Positions 24,990 through 35,099 of a stretch of 64,000 nucleotides of DNA are shown here, in pieces. The stretch is from Gnetum montanum. Taxonomy: Eukaryota > Streptophyta > Gnetopsida > Gnetales > Gnetaceae. Under the pieces are notes generated by a model. The model saw nothing but the letters and a program-made list of their open reading frames with translations. It did not search any database and had not been told where the DNA came from. The translations under genes were made by a program, and so were the position numbers. Each line of letters opens with the position of its first letter. Position 1 is the first letter of the stretch. The stretch lies in assembly GCA_015680685.1 (NCBI GenBank), contig MNCI01004706.1, forward strand, positions 1,026-65,025. Direction: 5' to 3'.

Positions 24990-25890
24990 TGATGAGTGGC
25001 GAGGTACCCCTACACTTACCCATACGAAACAAGCGTCGCATGCGTGATCCGGTCAAACTCCGCAGATGGACTAGTTGTGGCACCTAGATAGTTAGCCTGA
25101 GGTTGCAGTTCGCTATCTTCCCACCTAGACTGGTTTTGCATATGTCACGTATGGTTTAGTCTAGATGAGGTGTATGATGTGTTCTAATCCTAACGCTACT
25201 CCTGATGGCAGTGGAAAATAATACTAACTATGCTAAGCTAGTAGGAAAAGGGTAAGAAAATCTAATCTAGCCTAAGTGCAACGAGCAACCGATTCCTTGT
25301 TCAACCGTACACATCTTGGACCTCGTGCATGACTACGACTGGGACTACCAAGCATAGCTCCGAGGTACGCCACGGGGATTACCAAGCGCAGATCCCAAAT
25401 ACGCCACTGGGTTACCAAGCGTAGCTCCTAGATACGCCACTGGGCTACCAAGTAGTCACACTTAAATGCTCATAATGAAGTCATACTTATTCCGCGTTTT
25501 AGGAGTTTAAGGGTGAGAGAGAAAACAGTAAATAACATTAAATAAATAACAAATAAATAAACTAAGTGAATGTTGCAATGATGAAGTAATCTTGATCTTT
25601 ATTGTCGGTCATGTGCGTGTCCAAGTACGGCACACTCAAATAAAGACATCGTACAATTACATTCACCACACTGCGGGTAGACATGGGAAAAATCTAACTC
25701 TGGAGGGATCAAACTGCCAGAGCTTTGCTATTTCTAAACTAGGATTCTGAACAAGGGAGAGCCGTGTCTTATTTATAGATATGGCGGTGGATTGCAATAT
25801 CACGTACGCAATATCGCGGGGGATGCAATATCGCGTCGGCTGCGATATCGCGTATGCGATATCGCGGCCTGTGCAAACCGCGTCTCATCA
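24990..25890 (-). repeat. 5' LTR of element B
   Basis: Starts TGATGAGACGCGG at 25890 and ends GCCACTCATCA at 24990. Palindrome array 25788-25872, TATA (ATCTATAAATAAG) 25771-25780. Confidence 0.92.
25788..25872. repeat. GCGATATCGC array, B 5' LTR
   Basis: Four or five copies, including CTGCGATATCGCGTATGCGA, upstream of the TATA box on the minus strand. Confidence 0.85.
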
Positions 25891-25895
25891 TCTAT

Positions 25896-26050
25896 CAAAC
25901 ATCAGAACACTTGCATGGATGGCACAAGATCCTTGAACTAAAGAGGAGAAGCTCCAGGCCATACTTCAATGCCATCAAGCTTCAAATCCTAGAGCACATG
26001 ACAAAGGGATAGCACCGATGGAGGAGCCACCACCACTTGGAACTACATGA
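25896..26050 (+). pseudogene. Element A ORF2, last part after element B
   Basis: Continues the frame broken at 17469. It is collinear with the C-terminal end of B ORF2 (around HGWHK and LELHEF in a neighbouring reading) and ends at the TGA at 26048-26050. Confidence 0.7.
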
Positions 26051-26212
26051 GTTCTAATTTTTTGTAGTTGTAGTATTTTTCTATGTTGTGTCTTCCCACA
26101 CTGTGGCATTGTTTTATTTCATTTTTTTCCAGTCAATAATCCCATACCTATCCACTGTGTAATTAGTGGAGCTTGTTCTCTTTATAACTCGAGGACAATT
26201 TTTTATTCAGTC

Positions 26213-26221
26213 ATGGGGGTA
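26213..26221 (+). other. Polypurine tract of element A
   Basis: ATGGGGGTA directly before the 3' LTR. Confidence 0.75.
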
Positions 26222-27100
26222 TGATTGGATGCGATATCACATGGGCTGTGATATCGTGTATGTGATATCGCATCCGCCGTGATATTGCATCCCCCACAAT
26301 ATTACGTACGTGATATCGCGTATTCCCTATAATATTGCATACACGATATCGTAGTCTGCTACAATGTCTATACATAAGAAGCAGCTCTTCCTTATTTCAT
26401 ATCATAGTTTAGGCTGTAGTAAAACTCTAGTAGTTTGATCCCTCCAGAGTTAGATTATTTTTCCTGTGTCTATCTACAGTGTGGTGATTGTAATTGTACA
26501 ACATTCTTTATTTGAGTGTGACATACTTGGACATGCACATGACTAGTAATAAAGATCAAGATTACTTCATCATTACAGCATTCACTTTGTTATTTATTTG
26601 TTTATTTATTTAATGTTATTTACTGTTTTCTCTCTCACCCTTAAACTCCTAAAACGCGGAATAAGTATGACTTCATTATGAGCATTTAAGTGTGACTACT
26701 TGGTATTCCAGTGGCGTACCTAGGATCTACTCTTGGTAATCCTAGTGGTAGTTTTGCATGAGGTCCAAGATTTGTACGGATGATCAAGGAATTGATTGCT
26801 TATCGCACTTTGGCTAGATTAGATTTTCTTACCCTTTTCTTCCTAGCTTAGCTTAATTAATATTATTTTCCATTGTCTCAAGAGTAGCGTTAGAATTAGG
26901 AACACATCATACACCTCAATTTGGACTAAACCATATGTGACAAATATAAATACTAGTCTAGGTGGGAATACAACAAACTATGACCTAAGGTTAATGATCT
27001 AGGTGCCAAAACTAGTCCATCTGCAGAGTTCAACTAGATCACACGTGAGAATGCTCATATTCGTATGGTTGAGTGTAGGGGTATCTCTTGCCACTCATCA
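26222..27100 (+). repeat. 3' LTR of element A
   Basis: TGATTGGATGCG to GCCACTCATCA, followed by GGCCT (27101-27105). The palindrome array at 26226-26365 is the longest in the window, with about eight half-sites. The TATA box has decayed to TATACATAA (26369-26377). Confidence 0.92.
26226..26365. repeat. Expanded GCGATATCGC array, A 3' LTR
   Basis: About eight GATATYGC-type units, many changed by CG to TG or CA. Confidence 0.85.
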
Positions 27101-27105
27101 GGCCT

Positions 27106-27840
27106 CCTTCAAGGAAGATCCTTTTTGAGCATTAAAATATTTTGACCATATGAGTTGAACTAGTGCTTGTGGTGATGAAGGTCTCTTTGGTGGATGGTTG
27201 TGAGGAAGAAGAAGTTGTAGTCTTTGTGTGAGTGATACTCTTGTTCTTAGAGTGCTTGACAAAATTCCTTTTTCCTTTTAAAATGGAAAGGTCTAGAATG
27301 GGAACACTTGCTTGGCATATGATCAAGTTGACGAGGAGAGTGTGTGCATAGATATGTCCACATGTATATATTTCCAACATATTCCTAGAAATACTATTCC
27401 CCAAAGCTAATGAATGTTCCATTAATAAAAAATTTCTCACAAATGCTTGTGGTGGGAGTAAATAATTTTTGCTACCTCCCTTAACAATGATGTTATACAT
27501 CACAATAAGACAAAGTGCCTCCTGAGAGATCTGGTGTTGATATACCATACCATCCTGAAGTGATACTAAACTACCAAAGATTGCATCATAGAATTCTTCA
27601 TATGTAATTGGGGTAATATCATTTGTGAAAATGTCATTCATAGTATGAATTAAAATCCTATGAATATTAGCATAAAAATTTCAAGCAAATTATTAATTAC
27701 TTGAGGAGATACTTGAACAAGGACTCTCCTCACCATAGAGGTGAAAGCTTCAATAGAAGCATTTGTAATAACAATGTTGCTAAAGAATTCATGAACAAGT
27801 ACTTCTAGAATATAGATGGTCATTAAGACAATTTTTCCCT
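27106..27840 (-). pseudogene. Element D accessory ORF (transposon-associated domain)
   Basis: A minus-strand frame open from 27641 to 27132. It is joined by a small frameshift to an upstream piece at about 27830-27660 that reads VQVSPQVINNLLEI. That piece parallels VEFSAQAISEVLNLP of B ORF2 and VAFHLSPKFFSNLFGVP of the F antisense gene. Downstream, MEHSLALGNSISRNMLEI and LLVNLIICQASV match the order of the same domain. A Ser/Thr-rich linker follows. The frame continues beyond the A insertion at 9981. It lies downstream of an AGACGTCT-type array and a TATA box. The protein function is unknown. Confidence 0.6.
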
Positions 27841-28173
27841 CCCTATGGTTTCAAAATATGATATTAAAGCATGCTGACAATGCTAACCAAAGTTTAATTT
27901 CCATTTATATACAGTGGAAACTGATAGATTATTCTCATACCTATTCTTAGCATCAGTGGATTAGAATTGAGGCTTGTATGAGCTTGATTTTCTTGTTGAT
28001 GTCCTTTAAGTGCCATTGGATTTTTCTTGTGAAGTTGTAATATTCCTATCTTCCTAGAAGTGATGGAAACCAAGTTAAATGGAGTGTTAAAATCAGATCG
28101 AAGCCCTGGTCATCTAGGGAAGAACATTTTTTTTTACTTAAATAAGATAGAAAAGGAGTAATGATCAAGTTAC

Positions 28174-28179
28174 TTTATA
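28174..28179 (-). promoter_or_regulatory. Internal TATA box ahead of D accessory ORF
   Basis: CCTATAAAGT on the minus strand, about 35 bases downstream of the internal AGACGTCT-type array and about 340 bases upstream of the first recognisable accessory codons. Confidence 0.5.
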
Positions 28180-28214
28180 GGAGGATACATCTTTGGAAGG
28201 ATTTTTAGTGTGCT

Positions 28215-28420
28215 CAAGATGTCTTGAAAGGAGATAAGATGTCTTGCCCAAGATAAGAGCATAACAGCTAAGACCCCTTACTCTCGGATGAGACATCTTG
28301 GCAGAGATGTCTCTAGTAAGACGTCTTAAGAAATAGTGAGATTTCTTATCTCTAATTTGGGATGTCTCATCTAGGTGGGACCAAAGCATTGGAGACACAA
28401 GTATGGGATGGTAGAGATGA
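28215..28420. repeat. AGAYRTCT palindrome array inside element D
   Basis: Copies near 28218, 28236, 28289, 28306, 28318 (intact TAAGACGTCTTA) and 28360. Same motif as in the D LTRs, but over 2 kb inside the element. Confidence 0.75.
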
Positions 28421-28984
28421 TTATAGAACACAAAAATCTTAAGTTTGATGCTTCCAAACATAAATATATTATTTTAACTCAGAATAGCCAAAGGTGTAAA
28501 ACATACCTTACTTAATTATTCTTTGTGTTATGTTATATATCTCTTAATATTTTCCATCTATCTTATCTAGTTACATATATCATAAGTTCAAGTAAGAAGT
28601 TTTTGATAATTTAAAAATTCCCAAAATAGCAATATCTATTCCACTAGTGGTGCAAGTTAAGGAATATTTAAAATTACAATCATACTTACCAAATCTTACC
28701 TTGCTTACTCTAACTTGTTGACATGCTTATGTATATTTAGAATGAGATCTTCCTTTGTGGAGTCCCTCTCTTGTTTGCATATAATGTTTACCTCTCTTCA
28801 CATGAAAATACTTGTTTGGATCCTCTTTCTTATTCAAGGTGATTGTTCCATTATTGTGTTTTGTTTTTCCATTGTTTTAGTTAAGAATGATTCTTTTATT
28901 GTTTGGAAGAGAAACATGTTCAACAATTTCTTCTTATTACTTCTTCATCTTAGGTCTCCAAATCCATTTAGCCTATAAGACATG

Positions 28985-30530
28985 CTTTTTTCCCTTCTTC
29001 TAATAAGACCTAGTAGTCAAATTATAGTGTGTTAATTCTAAATAACAATGTAATTTTATATGCCCATATTTTCCACAATAATAATACATAGTTTTTCTAA
29101 TTTTTGCTAGATGTTCAAACTTGGGTGTATACCCAAATTTAGGTGATGTGCTTATGGATGTATTAGCATGGGAATTATTTTCCAATCCTCTTTTGTCATT
29201 TTGATCTCTTCCTTCTCCCAATAGAACTCATAGGGTCTCCTTCCATTTTGTAAATCTTTCACTAATATGTTTCAAATTTGCAACCTCCTTGTTAATCTAC
29301 TCATGAGATAGAATTAGCTTTTGATTGTTTCCTTTCCAAGATATGAACATTTTAAATTAATTTGAGCTATTCATTTAGCATGTAAAGCTCTTTTCATTTT
29401 GATGTGTAAATTTTAAAAAGAGATGATTTCATTACATAGCATATTGTACCTTTCTTCAATTATATTAGGTTCTTCAAATTTCTTTATGGGACCTTCATAT
29501 GTAAGAGCCATGCAAATCAGATGTAATCTTGTTGATGGATCATCAATTTCTTCTTCTTTATATTCATGATCTTAGCTGGTGTAGAAATATTTGGTCTTCT
29601 TTTCCTCTTAAATTAGCTCCTTCTTTTGTAACCTGCTAGCACTAGGAAATTCAGAGCCCACATGTCCTCTTCCATCAAATATTCAACATTCTATAGAAGA
29701 GATATCAAAATTTGAATTTTTAACTTACCTCTTTTTTACCTTTGCTATTTGATTGGTTGAAGCTTTTCTCTTTCCATGTTAGAAGCCTCTTTACTCTTCT
29801 TGTTAAGAGAGCTAGTTTTTCATCATTATTTCCTTCACATTTTGACATCTAGTTTTCTTTTGAGGAACTTCTAAGTGCTAGGGATTTCTCCTTGATAATA
29901 CCTTCACTTATGTAATTCATCTCATATGCTACAAGTGCACTTTGTAATTCTTCAAATTTTAGTTTAGAGAAATCTCTAATTTCTTCCATGGTAGTGATTT
30001 TGCGTCTAAATTCAGGTTGTAGAGTTCTAATCATTTTGATAATGACTTCACTTTTAGGTAAGTTTTTTCCTCTTTCTATAATAGCAACTACTATGTCATT
30101 GGTCTTATAAAAATAATCTTTACTTCTTTCTCCTTCCTTCATTTTAACTTATCATATGCAATTTCCAAGGTTAGGAGTTTAGATTGTTCAACTACTGAGG
30201 TTCCCTCATAAGTGGCTTCTAAAAATTTTTAATTTTCTTTGGTAGTTTTGCATCTAGCTACTTTATTATACTCAAGTTTACTAAGAGCATAATAGAGATA
30301 GTTCCTAGTCTTTTTAAATCAAACATAAATTTATTCTTATCATCATCAGATCACTTATCTTTTGATAAGGTAGTGTTTATTTTGTTATCTATGGGATGAG
30401 TGTATCCTTCCATGATGGACTACCATACTTCAAATTCCATGGATTCAAAGAATTCTTACATCTATGCCTTCCATTATGTGAAGTTGATCCCATCCAACAT
30501 TAGTTTCCTGTTGTAAGATGTTCCCTTCAT
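28985..30530 (-). pseudogene. Element D copia-type gag, broken
   Basis: Starts at the ATG at 30530-30528, about 40 bases after the PBS. The N terminus resembles copia gag (LDGINFT, MEFEVW, MEGYTHP). The open piece 30142-29849 is the UBN2-type gag core (VVAIIERGKNLPKSEV, MIRTLQPEFRRK, EELQSALVAYE). A zinc knuckle near 29080 reads YYYCGKYGHIKLHC. The first Cys of C-x2-C-x4-H-x4-C is Tyr, so the knuckle is damaged. Many stops and frame changes. No protease motif follows. Confidence 0.82.
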
Positions 30531-30572
30531 AGTTCACTCTTGAGTTATTGAGCTCATATTGGGAGTATCAAT

Positions 30573-30584
30573 GCTTTGATACCA
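30573..30584 (-). other. Primer binding site of element D
   Basis: TGGTATCAAAGC on the minus strand, two bases from the LTR end. It differs by one base from the initiator tRNA-Met PBS (TGGTATCAGAGC) typical of copia elements. Confidence 0.88.
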
Positions 30585-30586
30585 CT

Positions 30587-31517
30587 TGAGGATCGAGAAC
30601 TTAGAAGGGGAGTTGAATAATTTCAAACCAATGATACCCAATTTTTGCAAAGCTAATGTACATGGTTCTCTAACTTGGGTACATCCATGCTCAAAGTGTA
30701 GAATCCTTGCACATCCTAGATTATGTTTCTTCATAGTGTGTTTTTAAAGATACCACAACCTTTACAAACTCTTAAGCTCCACAAGGGGTGTTTTTACTTA
30801 GAAACACATCCAACCCCTTAAGGTTCCAACAAGATCAAAGTATGCCTTCTCTCAAGAAGCACATCCAACCCCTTAGGACTTACAATAAGAAATGGGATGA
30901 TTGAAAAAGAAAATGAACTAAGTTTTTCATTCCTTGCTTTAAGGCACGCAATATACAACATACAACAAATCATTAAGAATGGAAGTACTATATTTCACAA
31001 TGAATGTATACAATTAATTACTTGATTTCTTGTATAGTGCTTTTCCTTTCCCATTTAGGATGTCTTTCTTTGATAACCTTGTTCTCTCCATTTGCCTATT
31101 TGAATCTGTACAATAGCTAGAAATGGCTAGTTGGGATGTCTTTTATGAACCCAAGACGTCTTGTTGTTCTTGCCTCCTTTCAATTTAGATATTCTACTTT
31201 GGCATGAGATGTCTCTTATTTTGAGGAGATGTTTAGCGTGTGACCATAGCTCTTAGTAGAAACATCATTCTACAATGTGAGATGTCTTCTTAGTCTCCAA
31301 GATGACTTCTCTAGGATTTGGGATGACTCATATTCTTGTGATTTCCTCTAAATTCATGCATCTTCTTATTACACTCTAACATTCCATATTATCAATTTTT
31401 TCTCTAATCTTAGTCTTCTTGATATGCCACATTTATCTTCCTTAGACCTACAAGATCTCAAAAACACAATAACACATTCTTTATTTTTTAAGCTTTTGAC
31501 ATACCATAAGGTCAACA
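30587..31517 (-). repeat. 5' LTR of element D
   Basis: TGTTGACC at 31517 to CA at 30587. Aligns with 8703-7709. The AGACGTCT-type array at about 31134-31325 includes one intact AAGACGTCTT near 31152. ATAGA follows at 31518-31522. Confidence 0.85.
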
Positions 31518-33262
31518 ATAGAAATAAAAGTTGAAAGTTTCCCATCCTTGAGCCTGAAAAAAATAAAAAGAAATTAATATTATAGAAAAAAAATTAAATG
31601 TTCAACTTTCATTGGGAGCTTTTTTACTTAAATTTTTAGCTAAAAAACAACATCTTTGAGAATCTGGTATTTGATACCTGAAGAGAGATCATGGTTTTGC
31701 TCTTGTTGCTGGAAAATAATTACACAACAAACCTTCTAAATAGAGTATAAAACTATCTAAATAGCTTTTGATCATATCAAAATCACCTCTAATAATCCAA
31801 GGAACTTTAGTAGAGACAAAATATATTTTCAAGCCTCTAATTGATCTTTTAAATTATTAAGATCATAAATTTTATAGAGTCCAAAGTTACCTTTTTCACT
31901 ATGACAAGTAATTCAAATAACTCCTTTAGGGTTATCAAAATAAAAATTCAAAACTTTTCTAGTCTAATTTTTATCAACAAAAAGAGTAATACTCTTTTAT
32001 TAATTTCATGAGTAGCAAATAAATTAATATAGTTTTTAAAATTGCATTTACCAACAAAACTCATGTCATGCATTGAAATCTTAATTTTTAGCAGCAAAAG
32101 AAAATTTGGAGATAAATGCTAGTTTGAAAGATATTCCATGGCAATCTTTATTTGTGACTTATCATAAATACCCTTAACATTCCATGATAAAATTAACACT
32201 AAGACATGGAAGAGGACATCCATCCTTTATTTCTCAAGCTCAGCATTTGTCTCATAATCCATGTCACTGATAGGTGAAAAAGTATTTAAAACATTAGTAG
32301 AAGTAGCAAGAGTAGGAGATTCCTTTGGGATTATTAAATTAAAAGAAGTATATGCAAGCCTCTTATTTTAGTGTTGACTAAGTTTAAATTTTTCTACATC
32401 AATATTTCCATTGCTAATCCTTGTTAAAAGTTCTTTTTTCTATAGAGGAATTTTCCTTAGGTATTGAGAGTTTGTTGGCACCTTTAGAATTAAAAGGATT
32501 AGTAAAAGGTTGAGAACTTGTTAAAGAAGATTTCATTTATGCCTATTTAAAACTACCATTATTTGTCCTTTTTCAAAAATGTTGTTTCTTTTCTTCACAA
32601 AGAACTTCTTAATTGAGAATAGAACAGATTTCAATAACATGGTCATCACAATGACAATAGTGGCAAACATCCTCACAACTTATAGTATGTAATTTTTTTT
32701 AAAAAAAGTATGGATAATTAGCCTTGAGTTTTATTTCTATTTTCCTTTGTTGTAAATCAATCTCTACAAAATAGTATGTATGCTACCCACTATCTAGTAA
32801 TGTTTCTAACTTTTTTTTAAGGATTGTGCTAATGCTATCCAAAATTTCACTTTTAACACTTTGAAGATTAATAGGAAGATTTTCTAATTCAATCTAATCA
32901 ATAGTTTTAGAAGAATTAGAAGAAATAGAAATCAAAATCCACTTTGCATTCCTGAGAAATAAAAGTATTATGTTGATCCATAAAGACTTTAAGATTCAAT
33001 TATTTTTCAATCATCTTAGAATTGGCTAGTTTGACAAGCCAAAATATTTAGAAAAATAGTAGGCATGCAAAACATTAATTTTATAGCATTTAAGGATAGC
33101 CTAAACCATTAGTGTAAAATCTTTATTTTAATAAATAAATCCAATAATTTGTGGAAATATGTATCATGAAGTAATATATTTTGATAAGGATTCATATAAA
33201 TTATTAGGTAAGATAAAATCAAAAGCTTTGAAATTATTCATAGTATCTATACTTTGAGAGAC
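31518..33262 (-). mobile_element. Second decayed LINE fragment
   Basis: On the minus strand, an ORF1 zinc knuckle near 32672-32625 (CHYCHCDDHVIEIC, C-x2-C-x4-H-x4-C) is followed by an ORF2 start near 32203 (LILSWNVKG). The endonuclease motif RGDFDMI lies near 31775. Stops are numerous. The fragment is cut on one side by element D and on the other by element F. It therefore predates both. Confidence 0.7.
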
Positions 33263-33267
33263 ATTAG
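33263..33267. other. Left target-site duplication of element F (ATTAG)
   Basis: ATTAG before the 5' LTR of F and again at 54337-54341 after the 3' LTR. Confidence 0.92.
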
Positions 33268-33412
33268 TGAAACACCACAAAATTTCGAGCTTGGTACTTG
33301 TCCAACAAGAAGCGGGTCACTAGGGCCCACAGACAACCACAGCGCCATTTGGTGTCAAACATGGCAACTTCGGAGATCAGAGGCTTAATTTTTTCTAAGC
33401 ATGCAGTTCCAG

Positions 33413-33800
33413 CATATACACCCAGCGTACACGCCCAAGTGCACATTCCCAGCATATACGCCCAGCATGTATGCCCAAGTCCTGGTGTATACGCCCAGCG
33501 TATACGTCCAGCGTACATGCCCAGCGAACACGCCTCACATGTACGCTCAACAGGTACAATAGATGCATACGTCTGGCATGAAATCTCCAAAGATAGCATG
33601 AGAACAGCACTGAAGAGCAAGGATTGAAGCAAGTTAGCAACCATCAATGTCTACGCCCAGCCATCATCAGCGTATACGCCCAGCGTCCACAGCATCCCCA
33701 CCCAAGTTCGCATACGCCAAGCACATCCAACATATACACCCAATGTATACGCCTGCCTGATACAACGTATACGCCCAGCGTATATGCCCAGCAGATGTAA
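33413..33800. repeat. GCGTATACGC palindrome array, F 5' LTR
   Basis: More than ten units of the form CCCAGCGTATACGCCCAG or one-base variants. The core GCGTATACGC is a perfect palindrome; TG and CA variants are common. The 3' LTR has the counterpart at 53290-53660 with fewer units. Confidence 0.85.
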
Positions 33801-33842
33801 TATATTGTATATTTGTAAAATTTATGCACTCGGTCAACGCGC

Positions 33843-33887
33843 CACGTGTCTCCCAACCCGAGTCTAGCGTAACAACCGGTATAAAAA
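33843..33887 (+). promoter_or_regulatory. F 5' LTR core promoter: G-box and TATA box
   Basis: CACGTG at 33843-33848 and TATAAAAA at 33880-33887. Both are conserved in the 3' LTR (CACGTG near 53708, TATAAAAA 53745-53752). G-boxes bind bZIP and bHLH factors in plants; use here is inferred. Confidence 0.7.
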
Positions 33888-34109
33888 CCCCACTTTTCCA
33901 CTTGAACAGGAGGCTGGCAAAAATCCAAAATCATACCAAAGAGTAATTACGTTGCGAACCAGAGCACAAAACCCTCTTACGCTAGAAAACCCTGTACGCT
34001 GAGGAGATAGCCTCTATGCTGTGCTTACAATGTGATCCAGCCATTGTCATCCTTGCATTCGCCGGGGCTTTCATCTGCCTTGTGTTCCATTCACAACTGT
34101 GTTTGACCG

Positions 34110-34110
34110 N
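34110..34110. other. Single-N join with 50-base duplicated overlap
   Basis: The sequence from 34061 is repeated from 34111. The 3' LTR of F has a single copy at this place. Confidence 0.9.
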
Positions 34111-34526
34111 ACCGGGGCTTTCATCTGCCTTGTGTTCCATTCACAACTGTGTTTGACCGGTGCATTGTACTTTCATTCTATAATGCCATTATTACATTTT
34201 CTTCCCATAATCGTTTACAGTTTGCATTAATTTTTGTACATGTTTTGTTTATGTCTATTTACGTTTACGCTTTGTTTGCATTGTTGACATTGTTTACGCT
34301 CTGTTTACGCTCGCTACGCTGTTTACGTATAACCCAGCGTATAGCACTCTGGTGTACGTTCGGGGAAATCCTTGTCTAATCCACGTGCGGACCACCCAAG
34401 GTACTCTGCCTTTGTGCATTCCAGCTTGCCCTCAGGCAAAGGCAGGGTCTTCTGTACGCGCCCTGCGATCCCATGATCTCTATTTCCTTCCAGCCGGAGA
34501 CCGATGATTTCAGGCGATACAGAAAT

Positions 34527-34544
34527 TGGCGCTAGAAGGAGGGC
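34527..34544 (+). other. Primer binding site of element F
   Basis: TGGCGCTAGAAGGAGGGC begins five bases after the 5' LTR, the usual PBS position. I do not assign the tRNA. Confidence 0.7.
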
Positions 34545-34758
34545 ATCCTAAAAACCTTACCTGCAAATTTCCTAGCATTTACGCTGTTGAGCGTCTATGT
34601 TGCCAACCATACGCCGCTTCCTGCTGAAACCCTCCCAGCGTCTACGCAGCCCGGCCTGAAAACCTAGCCTGCAAACAGTCCAGCGTCTACGTTGTTCAGT
34701 GTTTACGCTGTCCTTGTTAAAACTTAGTCAAAAAACCATACGTTGCATTCTTTATGTT

Positions 34759-34908
34759 GTGCCTTATTTTATGCTGTGCCTTGTTTTACGTTGTGCCTTG
34801 TTTTACGCTGTGCCTTATTTTACGCTGTACCCTGCTTTACGTTGTGCCTTCTTTTACGTCGTACCTTGTTTTACGTTCTACCTTGTTTTACGCTATACCC
34901 TGATGCTG
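34759..34908. repeat. 17-bp tandem repeat in F leader
   Basis: About nine head-to-tail copies of GTGCCTTGTTTTACGCT with small changes, between PBS and gag. The TTTACGCT part is the same word that fills the LTR and the antisense-gene intron. Confidence 0.9.
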
Positions 34909-35099
34909 TATACGCTCTCTAGTGTATACGCTGAGCCACTTTCGTCGTAGACTCGTCTACGCTGGCCATATATGCTATGAACATACACGCTGTATACGCT
35001 GTCATTATACACCCTTAGTTGAAGCGTATACGCTGTACACTACACAGTACATTAATTTCACATTTCTAGATCGTGTCGTACATCTTCAACCAAGTCATC

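Larger units (their letters stand above)
17470..25890 (-). mobile_element. Element B: gag-only LTR retrotransposon nested in A
   Basis: A sister copy of A in the opposite orientation, 8.4 kb. It has a 5' LTR (25890-24990), PBS, gag, spacer, internal promoter-like module, ORF2, purine tract and 3' LTR (18283-17470). It is better preserved than A. ORF2 keeps one frame over 2.8 kb apart from stops. The 3' LTR contains an 80-N gap and gag a single-N join. No polymerase genes are present. Confidence 0.92.
9987..27100 (+). mobile_element. Element A: gypsy-type gag-only LTR retrotransposon (hosts B)
   Basis: LTRs at 9987-10783 and 26222-27100, both TG...CA and in direct orientation, with a perfect GGCCT target duplication. 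The PBS resembles the tRNA-Asp type and a purine tract precedes the 3' LTR. Order: LTR, PBS, gag, non-coding spacer, internal promoter-like module, ORF2, PPT, LTR. ORF2 is interrupted at 17469/25896 by element B. Without B the element is about 8.7 kb. No protease, RT or integrase is seen, so it fits the TR-GAG class of non-autonomous elements. Confidence 0.92.
7709..31517 (-). mobile_element. Element D: copia-type gag-only LTR retrotransposon hosting A and B
   Basis: Two related LTRs in direct orientation bound it (5' LTR 31517-30587, 3' LTR 8703-7709). A PBS, TGGTATCAAAGC, lies beside the 5' LTR and a purine tract beside the 3' LTR. The flanks ATAGC and ATAGA fit a 5-bp target duplication with one change. 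Internally it has a copia gag and an accessory reading frame, and no protease, integrase or RT was seen. Element A inserted into the accessory region, so D is really about 6.7 kb. TG...CA ends are present. It would need helper enzymes to move. Confidence 0.85.
33268..34521 (+). repeat. 5' LTR of element F
   Basis: TGAAACACC to GGCGATACA. It contains U3 arrays of GCGTATACGC-type palindromes (33413-33800), a CACGTG G-box, a TATA box (33880-33887) and TACGCT units downstream. A 50-base perfect duplication around the single N at 34110 is absent from the 3' LTR and is probably an assembly artefact. Confidence 0.92.

Noticed and set aside
9991-26365. CRISPR-like or bacterial operator reading of the regular palindromes
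   Set aside because: The repeats are palindromic with tiny irregular spacers, lie in LTR promoters, and the window is clearly plant DNA.
33298-33934. Short open frames on both strands inside the F LTR (and at 53171-53602)
   Set aside because: They arise from the low-stop TACGCC repeat composition and differ between the two LTRs.
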